16,792 nt of DNA from Myxococcales bacterium UBA5297 (GCA_002408385.1 DHSB01000102.1:52442-69233); one strand, 5' to 3'. Counted from the stretch's first letter, positions 1-7,879 are shown. Notes: generated by a model from the letters alone, not told the origin. Program-made: numbers and translations.

Positions 1-2
1 AT

Positions 3-1478
3 GACCAGGGCTACTTCATCGCGATGGAGCTGGTCGCCGGGCCCAACCTCTCGGCGCTGCTGCGCAGGCTCGGCGAGCAGGGTCGGCGCCTGCCGCAGGC
101 CTGCAGCATCGACATCGCCATCCAGGCTCTGCAGGCGCTCGACTACGCGCACAAGATGACCGACGCTCAGGGGCACGCGCTCAACCTCGTGCACCGCGAC
201 GTCTCGCCCGAGAACCTCCTGCTGACCACCTCGGGCACGGTCAAGCTTGCCGACTTCGGGGTCGCCAAGGCGAAGAACCGCATGCACGAGACGCAGGTCG
301 GCACGCTCAAGGGCAAGCTGCCCTACATGTCGCCCGAGCAGGTCCAGGGCGCGCAGGTCGACGGCCGCACCGACCTCTTCGCGGCCGGGCTCGTGCTCTG
401 GGAGTGCCTGGCGGGCAGCCTGCGCTACGACGCGGAGAACGAATACGAGCTGATGCAGCAGGTCGCCGAGAACAGGAGCCGCTCGCTGGCCGAGCTCGGG
501 GTGAAGGTCGCCCCCGAGGTCGAGTCGGCGCTCGGGCGCGCGCTCGCGCACCGGGTCGAGGACAGGTTCCAGACGGCGGGCGAATTTGCCCAGGAGCTGA
601 TGCGCTACCACCGCAGGGCCTTCCCGGACTACGTCCCCTCGCTGCTGGGCGATCTCGTCGCGAGCAGCTTCGCGGCCGAGCTCAGCGAGCTCTCGAGCAA
701 GCTGCAGCGCCTGGAGGCCGGCCACGACGCGGCCATCGGCCTGGCCGGGGCGACGACCGAGCCCAAGGCCGAAGCTGGGCCACAGGCCCCACCGCCCGAT
801 GCCCGCCCGCGCGCGAAGCGAACGCGGCAAGCGCGGTCAGCTAGACCTGAGCCCGCTCGAACGAAACCCGTCGCCGCGCCCGAACAACATGAGGCCATCG
901 ACGCCGCGATCCGCGAGGCCGCCTCCGCCGAGCGCGCCGCGAAGAAGGAGGGCAAGGGGGTCGGCGCTCCCGTGCTCGTCATCTCGTTCCTGTTGGCGGG
1001 CGGCCTGGGCATCGGCGGGGTCATGGCCCTCGAACGGTTCTTCTTCGACGAGCCCTCGCCCGCGCCATCCGGCGACCAGGCGCCGGCCGCGCCGGGTGAA
1101 GCGGATCCAGCGCTGCCCTCTTTCGAGGAGCGCGACACCGCCGCTGCGCAGCCACCGGCAGGTGCCACCGAGGCCAGGGAGGTGCCGCGCCCGGCCCGTA
1201 CCGAGCCGGCCAAGCGGCAGCGGGCCGAGAGCACGCCCTCCAGGCCGCCGAAGCCGACGGGAACGGGCTATCTCGACCTCGATTGCGAGCCCCAGTGCGA
1301 GGTGGTCATCGAGGGTCGAACCGTGGGCTTCTCGCCGCTGCGCGCGCATCCGGTCCCGGCCGGCCGCCAGCGGATCAAGGTGCAGAACCGGCTCATCAAC
1401 CTGCACCGGTGGCTCACGCTCGAGATCGAGCCGGACAAGACCACGACCCGCAGCGTCAACCTCGTGCTCGATCGCTGA
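3..1478 (+). CDS. Membrane Ser/Thr protein kinase with C-terminal PEGA-like domain (5' partial)
   Basis: Eukaryote-like (Hanks-type) Ser/Thr kinase. The frame is open from base 3 (DQGYFIAMELVAG), so the N-lobe with the Gly-rich loop and ATP-binding Lys lies upstream of the window. Numbered from the Met at position 24, the catalytic loop HRDVSPEN is at residues 57-64 and the metal-binding DFG at 77-79. An MSPEQ motif stands in for APE. The kinase domain ends near residue 200, followed by an Ala/Pro/Arg-rich linker. One hydrophobic helix at about 312-334 should cross the inner membrane. The last ~70 residues (GYLDLDCEP, then VVIEGRTVGFSPL) fit a PEGA-like beta domain, which would be periplasmic. 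Known for the family: autophosphorylation and signalling to cytoplasmic partners. Inferred: envelope sensing. The substrate cannot be told. The stop lies 3 bases from the end of the convergent ferrochelatase gene. Confidence 0.93.
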   Translation, partial: DQGYFIAMELVAGPNLSALLRRLGEQGRRLPQACSIDIAIQALQALDYAHKMTDAQGHALNLVHRDVSPENLLLTTSGTVKLADFGVAKAKNRMHETQVGTLKGKLPYMSPEQVQGAQVDGRTDLFAAGLVLWECLAGSLRYDAENEYELMQQVAENRSRSLAELGVKVAPEVESALGRALAHRVEDRFQTAGEFAQELMRYHRRAFPDYVPSLLGDLVASSFAAELSELSSKLQRLEAGHDAAIGLAGATTEPKAEAGPQAPPPDARPRAKRTRQARSARPEPARTKPVAAPEQHEAIDAAIREAASAERAAKKEGKGVGAPVLVISFLLAGGLGIGGVMALERFFFDEPSPAPSGDQAPAAPGEADPALPSFEERDTAAAQPPAGATEAREVPRPARTEPAKRQRAESTPSRPPKPTGTGYLDLDCEPQCEVVIEGRTVGFSPLRAHPVPAGRQRIKVQNRLINLHRWLTLEIEPDKTTTRSVNLVLDR

Positions 1479-1481
1479 TGA

Positions 1482-2446
1482 TCAGGCGCCGGTGCGTGGG
1501 CAGGCAAGCCGAGCCCGCCGAGCCGCCGCATCGCCGCTCGCTGCGGCCAAAAGCCCGTCGAGCCAGGCCCGCGAGCGCCTCGATGAGTCGTTGAACGCTC
1601 CCGCGTGCTCGCGCAGCGCGTGATCGAGCGTCTCGAGGTGCTCGGCGAAGAAGGAGATCGGCGCGACGACGAGATCGCGCACGCTGCCGCTGGCGCCAAG
1701 CCTGGTGAGGGCGAGCTCGCTCGAGGGCGCCCGGCTCTGAAAGGCGAGGCTGTGCGTCAGAGGGGTCTCCAGGCGCGCGGCCACCGCGGCGATCGTCTGT
1801 CTAAGGTGCGCGGGGGACGGGTCGCCGCGATCGACCAGCTTGCGGGGCAGCCCGTGCGCGCTGAACAGCAGGTGCGCGCTGTGGCGCCGCTGCTCCGGGA
1901 TGGCAGCGATGGCCTCGCCGATGCGCTCGGCCCAAGCCTCGACAGAGGCGGGGTCGGCCGGATAGCAACACACCTCGTGGACCGGCAGCTCGAGGCGGCG
2001 GGAGCGCAGGGCACGGTGAAGCGCGCGCAAAGCCGAGCCCGTGGTCGTTCGCGAGTGGTGTGGATACGACGGCAGGGCGACGAGCCGGAGCGGAGCGTCG
2101 CCGCGCGATGGCGTCGACCGCCTCCTCGATGAACGGGTGGCAGGCACGCATCCCGAGGTAGGTCTTTGAAGCCCGGGCCGAGCCGCGCGGCCTGTCGACG
2201 GGTCAGCTCGAGGAACGGCGAGCGGCCGCCGGGCCTCTCGTAGCTCTTCCGGGCGCCCGGGGCTCGCTTGCGGGCAAGGCGCCGCGCGAGCGCCGGCTGG
2301 TAGAGAAAGCGGAGCGGCAGTTGGACGAACGTCCGGTCCGAGAAGAGGTTGAAGAGAAACGGCTCGACCGCCTCGAGAGGCTGTCGGGGCCACCCCAGCT
2401 TCATCGTCAGCACCGCGGTTTCGAGCCGCTCACTCATCCGAGCCAC
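1482..2446 (-). pseudogene. hemH: Ferrochelatase with two frameshifts (HemH)
   Basis: Ferrochelatase inserts Fe2+ into protoporphyrin IX, the last step of classical heme synthesis. The homology is spread over three frames. From 2446 to about 2165 the N-terminal part reads EAVEPFLFNLFSD and GGRSPFLELTRRQA. From about 2160 to 2105 the frame reads YLGMRACHPFIEEAVDAI. From about 2105 to the stop it reads ALPSYPHHSRTTTGSA, LLFSAHGLP and PISFFAEHLETLDH. Each junction needs one base fewer, so both shifts are +1 and they do not cancel. The first is explained by one extra A in the AAA at 2165-2167. Joined, the segments give about 318 residues, normal for the family, and keep the catalytic His (SAHG) and Glu (EHLETL). 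The usual NLGGP start is altered to MKLGWP. This is a recently broken gene or a pair of sequence errors. The start overlaps the end of the MutS-like gene, which suggests one operon. Confidence 0.85.
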
Positions 2447-4286
2447 AACCGGCGCTCTCGGCGCGCCGCCCGCTCGCCTCGGGCAGCTCGATGCCCACCT
2501 TCCTCAACAACGCGAGGGCGTTGGTCGTCGCCACCACCCCGGGGCGCATCGTGTAGTCGAAGGACATCTTGCCGTCCTCGATGCGGTCGGTGAAGTGGAC
2601 GTTGCGGGCTTGCCCGCCGGTCTCCTGCTCGAGTGTGGTGAGGGCGAGGTCGTGGGTCGCGATCGCCCCGATCGCCCCGCGCCCGAGAAGCCTGCGGACG
2701 ATGGCGCGCGAGGCTATCTGCCGCTCGGCCGTGTTGGTGCCCTGCATCACCTCGTCGAGCAGGAAGAGCACCGGGCCCTGGTCACAGGCGTCGAGAACGC
2801 CTTTGAGCCGCTCGATCTCGGCGTAGAAGTAGGAGAGGCCGCGGGCGAGCGAATCCTGGACACGCATGCTCGTGCGCACCGCGAGCGGCGAGAGCCTCAG
2901 CTTTCGGGCACAGACCGGCGCTCCGGCCAAGGCGAGCACCGCGTTGATGCCCAGCGTGCGCAGCAAGGTCGTCTTGCCGGCCATGTTCGACCCGGTGACG
3001 ATGAGCGCGGCGCCGGGCGAGGGGAGGGCGAGGTCGTTGCAGACGCGCCGCGAGGAGGGCAGGAGCGGATGGCCGAGCCCCTCGGCCAACAGCCGGGCCT
3101 CGCCGTCGCGGACCTCGGGGAACGGGTAGCTCGGGTTGTCGAAGGAGAAGCCAGCCAGGCTCGAGAGCGCCTCGAGATCGGCGAGCCCGTCGAGCCAGCC
3201 CCGCAGGCGCGGGCCGCACCGCTCACGCCAGCGCTCGAGGGCCCCGGCCCAACCGAGATCCCAGAGCAGCAACACGTTGATGGGGATGTGGAACAGCGGC
3301 TGCTCTCGAAGCTGGATGAACGAGAGGGCACGCACCAAGCGCCTCATCTCGGTCGATGGCCTCGCGCCGGAGGCGGCGAGGCGCCCCTTGAGCTCGACGA
3401 GCGGCTTCGAGTCGAAGCGGGCGCGCTCGACGACGGAGAAGACGCCGCTGAAGGCGGCAAACCGCTCGCCCGGCGCGCTCAGCGCCCGGTACAGAGAGCC
3501 GGCGATTCTAGAGGCAAAGAAGGCGATCGCCGCCTGGGCCCCGAGGCCGGCGAACCACAGGCGCGCCGGCAGCAGGCCGAAGTCGCCCGCCAGGTAGAGA
3601 GCAAGGGTGAGGGGAGGGAGCGCGAAGGGCAGCCAGCGCGAAACCCTGGCGAAGCGCGCCGGGCGCTTGGATTCTGCCCAGGCGAGCATCCGGGCCGGGT
3701 CGGGCTTGGTCTCCGCGAGCATCCGGCCTTCGGCCTCGAGCTCCTCGCGAAGCTCGACGAGGGGCGCGAGCTCGGCGACCGCCTGCTGTCTGGAAGCGAT
3801 CTCGCTCGAGGGCGCCCCTTGGCGCAACCAACCGGCCAGCCGCTCCTCACCCCAGCGCGTCGTCGTCGCGTCGAGCAGTTGAAACAGGGAGCTGCGCCCG
3901 AACAAGTCGAGGTCGTGCGCGTAGGGGTGCGAAGGGTCGTCGTAGGCCTCGCCAAGCTGCGGCAGCTCCGCCCATCGGTCCTCGAGGCGGGCCAGACCGC
4001 GCTCGTTGATCGCCAGCCGGTGGCGAGCGCGCTCTCCCGCGGAGAGGACCCGGTCGTGGGCGACGGCAGCCACCAGGAAGCCGAGCCCCAGCCCCAACGC
4101 CGCCCACAGGGCCGTCGCCGGCAGCTTGCCCCACCAGCCGAGCCCCGCGAGGGCGAGCGCGAGCAGGAACAGGGTCAGCCTGGTGTTCGCCAGCGCGAGG
4201 CTCCATCTCTCGAGTCGGGCGAGGGTCTTCCGGCAGCGCTCGGCGCGCCGCCGGTATTCGGCGAAGGGGTGGGAGTCGCTCGTCAT
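2430..4286 (-). CDS. Membrane-anchored MutS-family ATPase
   Basis: A 618-residue protein starting at ATG 4286-4284 (MTSDSHPFAEYRRR). An upstream in-frame Met exists, but the extra residues look like untranslated leader. The C-terminal third is a MutS ABC-type ATPase: Walker A TGSNMAGKTT at 431-440, signature region near SYFYAEIERLK, Walker B LFLLDE with acidic pair Asp511-Glu512, VMQGTN just after it, and switch motif ATHDLALT. The middle resembles the MutS lever/clamp. The N-terminal mismatch-recognition domain with its Phe-x-Glu motif is absent. Two hydrophobic helices (about 30-50 and 57-75) and a second hydrophobic pair (about 215-260) predict membrane anchoring. Known: short, membrane-bound MutS homologues occur in several bacterial groups, with function unsettled. 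Inferred: probably not canonical mismatch repair. It is upstream of and overlaps the ferrochelatase gene, and is divergent from the YqgE gene. Confidence 0.88.
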   Translation of the reverse strand: MTSDSHPFAEYRRRAERCRKTLARLERWSLALANTRLTLFLLALALAGLGWWGKLPATALWAALGLGLGFLVAAVAHDRVLSAGERARHRLAINERGLARLEDRWAELPQLGEAYDDPSHPYAHDLDLFGRSSLFQLLDATTTRWGEERLAGWLRQGAPSSEIASRQQAVAELAPLVELREELEAEGRMLAETKPDPARMLAWAESKRPARFARVSRWLPFALPPLTLALYLAGDFGLLPARLWFAGLGAQAAIAFFASRIAGSLYRALSAPGERFAAFSGVFSVVERARFDSKPLVELKGRLAASGARPSTEMRRLVRALSFIQLREQPLFHIPINVLLLWDLGWAGALERWRERCGPRLRGWLDGLADLEALSSLAGFSFDNPSYPFPEVRDGEARLLAEGLGHPLLPSSRRVCNDLALPSPGAALIVTGSNMAGKTTLLRTLGINAVLALAGAPVCARKLRLSPLAVRTSMRVQDSLARGLSYFYAEIERLKGVLDACDQGPVLFLLDEVMQGTNTAERQIASRAIVRRLLGRGAIGAIATHDLALTTLEQETGGQARNVHFTDRIEDGKMSFDYTMRPGVVATTNALALLRKVGIELPEASGRRAESAGCGSDE

Positions 4287-4411
4287 GGCGGGCGAATCTA
4301 GCACCGGCGCCCCGGTGAACAACGCGCCGCTTGCCGTCGCCAGGCCCGCCGGCGCGTCGGCCGAAAATGGAACTTGCGCCCGGGTGAACATACGGGCCAA
4401 GCTGGCGGGCC

Positions 4412-4957
4412 GTGAGTGAGCTTGCCCCAGGTTTTCTCGTCGCCATGCCTCAGCTTGGCGATCCGAACTTCCAGCGCGCGGTCGTGTTGATCCTCGAGCA
4501 CGCCGAGGGCGGCGCCATGGGCATCGTCATCAACCGCCCGGCACCCGTGTCGCTCTCGCAGGTCGCCCACGAACAGGGCTTTGCGACCGGCGCGGGCTAC
4601 GAGAAGGCCCAGGTGTTCATCGGTGGCCCGGTCGAACCGGAGCGCGGCTTCGTGCTGCACGACCGCAAGGACCTTCCCGAAGCGATGCCCATCGTCGACG
4701 GGCTGTGGGTGTCGGGTTCGATAGAGAGTCTCAAGCTCTTGCTCCAGGGGCCGCCCGAGCGCTTCCGGCTCTGCCTCGGCTACGCGGGCTGGGGGCCCGG
4801 CCAGCTCGAGAGCGAGCTGCGCGAGGGCTCGTGGATCGCGGCAAGCGTCTCCCCAGAGCACGTCCTCTCGACCCCGCCGGGCCAGGCCTGGGAGGCGGTG
4901 ATCCGCGGGATGGGCATCGACCCGGCGAGGCTGCAGCTCGGCGGGGGCCTGCACTGA
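4412..4957 (+). CDS. YqgE/AlgH family protein (UPF0301)
   Basis: A 181-residue protein of the YqgE/AlgH family (DUF179), normal length. The start is GTG at 4412, giving MSELAPGFLVAMPQLGDPNF, which aligns with the usual family N-terminus. Other family-typical stretches are AVVLILEH, GAMGIVINRP, FIGGPV, GFVLHD, LCLGYAGWGPGQLE and GSWIAA. There is no signal peptide, so it is cytoplasmic. The biochemical role of the family is unknown; the AlgH name comes from an alginate-regulation phenotype in Pseudomonas and should not be read as a mechanism. It is divergent from the MutS-like gene with a 125-bp gap, in which I could not identify a convincing promoter. The calpain-like gene follows after 154 bp containing two dyads, so it may be separately controlled. 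Confidence 0.93.
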   Translation: MSELAPGFLVAMPQLGDPNFQRAVVLILEHAEGGAMGIVINRPAPVSLSQVAHEQGFATGAGYEKAQVFIGGPVEPERGFVLHDRKDLPEAMPIVDGLWVSGSIESLKLLLQGPPERFRLCLGYAGWGPGQLESELREGSWIAASVSPEHVLSTPPGQAWEAVIRGMGIDPARLQLGGGLH

Positions 4958-4990
4958 CGGTGGCGCCGTCGAACCCCCGGGGACGCTTTT

Positions 4991-5021
4991 CTTTCGGTGG
5001 CCAGCAACTCTATGCCGAAAG
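4991..5021 (+). repeat. 7-bp inverted repeat with 17-nt loop, downstream of yqgE-like gene
   Basis: CTTTCGG (4991-4997) and CCGAAAG (5015-5021) are exact reverse complements across a 17-base loop. No T-run follows, so it is not a clear terminator. It may be an mRNA 3' end structure of the YqgE gene or part of the leader or operator of the calpain-like gene. Confidence 0.4.
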
Positions 5022-5041
5022 GTGCGACAATGCCCGCACAC

Positions 5042-5061
5042 TGACCACAGCGCGCTGGTCA
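5042..5061. promoter_or_regulatory. Candidate operator dyad upstream of calpain-like gene
   Basis: TGACCA (5042-5047) and TGGTCA (5056-5061) are perfect inverted half-sites separated by 8 bases, centred about 60 bases before the ATG at 5112. The size fits a dimeric regulator site. The regulator is unknown and no promoter hexamers with good spacing were found beside it. Confidence 0.35.
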
Positions 5062-5111
5062 TTTGCCAGCCGCGCCCGCCCCGACACGGGGGACAATTTC
5101 GGAGGCACACG

Positions 5112-6830
5112 ATGAGGATTTCCGACAGCCGGCTCAGGGGCATCTACAACGACCTGCTCAAGAAGAGCGCCACCCTCGACGACAGCGCCGTCCCGCAGAT
5201 CCTCGCCGCGGTCGGCGACAGCAGCCGGCTCTCCTTCAAGAACCTGCTCGCGCAGCTCAGCGCGCCGGGCCTGACCAAGCAGCAGCAGCTCGATCTGTGC
5301 CTCGGCGGCATGACGAACAACGAGAAGGGCGACATCTGCCAGATCCTCGACGAGGGCGAGGTCCCGATGTCGCCGACCGCGCGCAACTTCCTCGAAGCGC
5401 TCGTCGGCCGCAGCGCGCTGCAGGGCAACGACCCCCTGCAGATCATCGTCACCGGCGACCAGAAGAACGGCATCGCGGGCATCGCCGGCCCCAACGTGAC
5501 CATCGAGGCCATCAACCTGAGCACCGCGCCCGGCAGCCGGCTGCACGTCGACGACACGATGGTCATCGGCCGGACCGACGAGTTCGGCCGGTTCATGGGC
5601 AGCATGGACGACGTCCAGGAGGGCGACATCATCCGCATGCGCGCCCGCGGCGCCGACGGCAAGGTCGGCGAGTGGGTGACCATGCGCGCCGGGGGCATCA
5701 GCGCCCAGGACACCCGCCACGCGGTCGTCGCCCTGTCGCGCGTCGGGCTTGCGGACGCGGGGGCCGGCAAGCTGAAGCTCGAGGCGGTCGAGAGCCGTCC
5801 GCTGACCGAGCCGGGCGCCCGGCTGCAACTGACCAACGAGCGCACCGGCGAGAAGACCGTCGTGACCGCCGACGAGAACGGCAAGCTCGCCGGCGCAGTC
5901 ATGCTCAACGGCAAGCCGGGCGATGTCTTCAGCGTGGCGGCCACCGACGGACAGACCAACACCGACTTCGCCGTCGAGACCGGCAAGCTCATCGCCCCGG
6001 GCGGAGCGAGCGACAACCTCGTCGTCGACCTGCCCGACCCCGCGATGTGCAAGGACGAGCTCGACGCGAACGGCAACCCCAAGTTCGAGCTGAAGCGCTT
6101 CAGCGGCCCGCTGTTCCACAACGGCATCGCGCCCGGCGACGTCGAGCAAGGCTACATCGGCGACTGCTATTTTCCCGCCGCGATGGCCGCGCTCGCCCAG
6201 GCGCAGCCCGAAGTGATCGAGAACATGATCCGCGCCAACGGCGACGGCTCCTACACCGTCACCTTCAAGGAGCGTGACTGGCGTTCGGGCGGCTACAAGG
6301 ACGTCGAGATCCAGCTCGACGGCGACCTATGGGCCCGGAGCTGGGGCTCGCCGATCTACGGCGCGAGCGGCGGCGACAAGTCGCAGAAGAAGATGGAGCT
6401 GTGGTGGCCGCTCATCGAGAAGGCCTACGCCATGTGGCAGGGCAGCTACGAGGCTATTGGCAACGGCGGCCTCTCCAGCGACATCTGGGAGGCCTGCATG
6501 GGCCGCGACGGCGCCCACAGCAGCGTCAAGTACATGAAGCCCGACAGCCTGTGGGCCGAGATCAAGGACGCGGTCGACAACAAGCTGCCGTGCGGCGCGG
6601 GGACCTATGGCGAAAGCCAGGAGGCGCTCTACACGAACAGCGGCATCTACGCCAACCATGCCTACTCGATCCTCGGCTACGAGGAGCGCGACGGGGAGCG
6701 GTTCGTGACGATGCGCAACCCCTGGGGGCAGAGCGAGCCGGCCGGCAACGGCCGTGACGACGGCATCTTCAAGGTGACGCTGGCCGACTTCCAGAAGTAC
6801 TACCAGAGCTTCATGACCGTTCGCGACTAG
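5112..6830 (+). CDS. Calpain-like cysteine protease with helical N-terminus and Ig-like repeats
   Basis: A 572-residue protein. ATG 5112 is preceded by GGAGG at 5101-5105, so the longer in-frame extension upstream is rejected. Residues 1-98 look helical (RLRGIYNDLLKKSA). Two beta-rich Ig-like units follow at about 100-200 and 200-305, each with a similar core (TDEFGRFMGSMD, then GDIIRMRA; TADENGKLAGAV, then GDVFSVAA). The C-terminal ~240 residues are a calpain (C2 family) protease core. Cys352 lies in QGYIGDCYFPAAMAALA, His516 in ANHAYSILGYEE and Asn536 in MRNPWG. The order and spacing (164 and 20 residues) match the calpain Cys-His-Asn triad, so it should be active. There is no signal peptide, TM helix or EF-hand calcium domain. 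Inferred: a regulated cytoplasmic protease or a non-Sec exported effector; the substrate is unknown. Confidence 0.92.
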   Translation: MRISDSRLRGIYNDLLKKSATLDDSAVPQILAAVGDSSRLSFKNLLAQLSAPGLTKQQQLDLCLGGMTNNEKGDICQILDEGEVPMSPTARNFLEALVGRSALQGNDPLQIIVTGDQKNGIAGIAGPNVTIEAINLSTAPGSRLHVDDTMVIGRTDEFGRFMGSMDDVQEGDIIRMRARGADGKVGEWVTMRAGGISAQDTRHAVVALSRVGLADAGAGKLKLEAVESRPLTEPGARLQLTNERTGEKTVVTADENGKLAGAVMLNGKPGDVFSVAATDGQTNTDFAVETGKLIAPGGASDNLVVDLPDPAMCKDELDANGNPKFELKRFSGPLFHNGIAPGDVEQGYIGDCYFPAAMAALAQAQPEVIENMIRANGDGSYTVTFKERDWRSGGYKDVEIQLDGDLWARSWGSPIYGASGGDKSQKKMELWWPLIEKAYAMWQGSYEAIGNGGLSSDIWEACMGRDGAHSSVKYMKPDSLWAEIKDAVDNKLPCGAGTYGESQEALYTNSGIYANHAYSILGYEERDGERFVTMRNPWGQSEPAGNGRDDGIFKVTLADFQKYYQSFMTVRD

Positions 6831-6856
6831 CGAGCGAACGGCCCCCATCTCGATTT

Positions 6857-6886
6857 CTCCCGCGAGCGGCTCTTCGCCCGCGGGAG
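6857..6886 (+). terminator. GC hairpin after the calpain-like gene, no T-run
   Basis: CTCCCGCG (6857-6864) pairs with CGCGGGAG (6879-6886) around a 14-base loop. The missing T-run argues against an efficient intrinsic terminator. It may instead protect the upstream mRNA or weaken read-through into the next gene. Confidence 0.35.
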
Positions 6887-6916
6887 CCCGCCACACAAGG
6901 CGACTGTGAGGCAACT

Positions 6917-7291
6917 ATGGCGCTGCCCCCCGAACCGATTGAAGAGGTCCTTCCGCAGGCCGCCCTGGTCGTCGAGGCCGAGGTCGAGAGCATCCTGTCG
7001 ACCGGCCCGGCCCAGCCGCCGGTGCAGGCCAAGCCCGGAGCGACCGGAGCGCCCGGCCGAGACGCGCCCGATCAGACCGTCAAGCTCCGGGTCACCAAGG
7101 TCCACAAGGGGCCGGCCGGGTTGAGCGAGTTGGTCGTGCTCAAGCCGGTGGCCGGCTACGCCCTTCGCGCGGGGAACAAGGGACCGTTCTTGCTCGACGA
7201 CGCCAAGCCGCATCCGGTCATCCTCGGCCGCTACGGCCCCGACACCTGGAACTTGGGAAGGGTGCTCGAGGGGCTCGGGGCGGCCAGGTAG
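6917..7291 (+). CDS. Small protein of unknown function downstream of the calpain-like protease
   Basis: A 124-residue protein that I do not recognise. The start is ATG 6917, with a purine-rich GTGAGG about 7 bases upstream. It has no signal peptide, TM helix or Cys. After a low-complexity Pro/Ala/Gly linker (about residues 33-50) comes a beta-rich part: VKLRVTKVHKGP, ELVVLKPVAGYALR, KGPFLLDD, HPVILGRYGPDTW. The pattern (AALVVEAEVESI, then a strand with KVHKGP, then a phrase ending in FLLDD) vaguely recalls secreted beta-barrel proteins that begin 'ADLVVVGEV', but there is no export signal here. It begins 86 bp after the calpain-like gene on the same strand and is closed by a strong terminator, so the two are probably co-transcribed. 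A role as partner or inhibitor of the protease is only a guess from position. Confidence 0.72.
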   Translation: MALPPEPIEEVLPQAALVVEAEVESILSTGPAQPPVQAKPGATGAPGRDAPDQTVKLRVTKVHKGPAGLSELVVLKPVAGYALRAGNKGPFLLDDAKPHPVILGRYGPDTWNLGRVLEGLGAAR

Positions 7292-7319
7292 CCGTTTTCA
7301 GCGCTGGGCAGAAGCCGTG

Positions 7320-7355
7320 GAGCCGGGCGTTGCGTCGCCCGGCTCGCTTTTTTTT
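7320..7355 (+). terminator. Strong intrinsic terminator of the calpain-like operon
   Basis: A perfect 10-bp stem: GAGCCGGGCG (7320-7329), a 6-base loop, and CGCCCGGCTC (7336-7345). After GC comes a run of eight T (7348-7355). It sits 29 bp after the stop of the small downstream gene and just before the ATG of the next gene, so that gene needs its own transcription start or read-through. Confidence 0.93.
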
Positions 7356-7366
7356 CGCGAAGAAGC

Positions 7367-7879
7367 ATGAAGATTCGCTGGCAGAGCGCGCCGGGCGACG
7401 ACGAGTCGCGCTCGAGCAGGCAGGCCCGCGCGGCGGAGCGCCGGGCGCTGAAGGAGCTCGCGGCCGTTTATCGAGCCGTCGACGCGCTGCTCGCGCCGTT
7501 TACGTGCGATCGGAGCGCCGCATGCTGCCAGCTACAGCGGACCCGCCGCGAGCCGTTTCTGTTTTCCATCGAGCTCGTTCGCCTGCGCGACGGCCTCGAG
7601 CGGGCAGGACGCCCCTTTCCGGCCGAGAGAGCCGACGGAGGGTGCCGTCTGCTCGACAAGTCGGGCATGCGCTGTTCGGTCTACGGGGACCGGCCTTTCG
7701 GGTGCCGCACCTTTTTCTGCGAGAAGGGAAGGGGCCCGCGCTCGATGCCGAACCTGGAGATCAACCGCCTGTCAGCGCGCTTGACTCGATTGTCGGACGG
7801 GCTCGCCCTCAGCGTCAGCCCCCGGCAGCTTTCCGAGCTGCTCGCGGAAGCAGCCAACGGGGAAGGCGAGCACCGCTGA
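7367..7879 (+). CDS. YkgJ-family Cys-cluster protein (putative Zn/Fe-binding)
   Basis: A 170-residue cytoplasmic protein. The conserved Cys set is C47, C53-C54 (FTCDRSAACC), C93 (GGCRLLD), C103 (MRCSVYGDRPFGCRTFFC), C113 and C118. The phrase 'C.VY..RP..CR.F.C' is typical of the YkgJ/CxxCxxCC family (PF03692), annotated as a zinc- or iron-chelating domain. Its function in cells is not established; cluster binding by the Cys residues is a family-based inference. The N-terminal ~40 residues form a charged, probably helical lead. ATG 7367 lies only 11 bases after the T-run of the preceding terminator, and the ribosome site (GAAGAA) is weak. Either transcription starts within the terminator or the gene depends on read-through. 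Confidence 0.85.
   Translation: MKIRWQSAPGDDESRSSRQARAAERRALKELAAVYRAVDALLAPFTCDRSAACCQLQRTRREPFLFSIELVRLRDGLERAGRPFPAERADGGCRLLDKSGMRCSVYGDRPFGCRTFFCEKGRGPRSMPNLEINRLSARLTRLSDGLALSVSPRQLSELLAEAANGEGEHR

Noticed and set aside
2100..2170. Programmed frameshifting in ferrochelatase
   Set aside because: Two separate +1 events would be needed without a slippery site and stimulatory structure; mutation or sequencing error is simpler.
2349..4301. 650-residue plus-strand frame opposite the MutS-like gene
   Set aside because: The complement carries intact Walker motifs; this frame has no domain and is a mirror of GC-biased codons.
4287..4411. Promoters between the divergent MutS-like and YqgE genes
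   Set aside because: TTGCGC and similar hexamers occur, but none has a partner at proper spacing; not reported as a feature.
5010..6149. 379-residue minus-strand frame opposite the calpain-like gene
   Set aside because: Shadow frame; the plus strand has a ribosome site and a complete catalytic triad.
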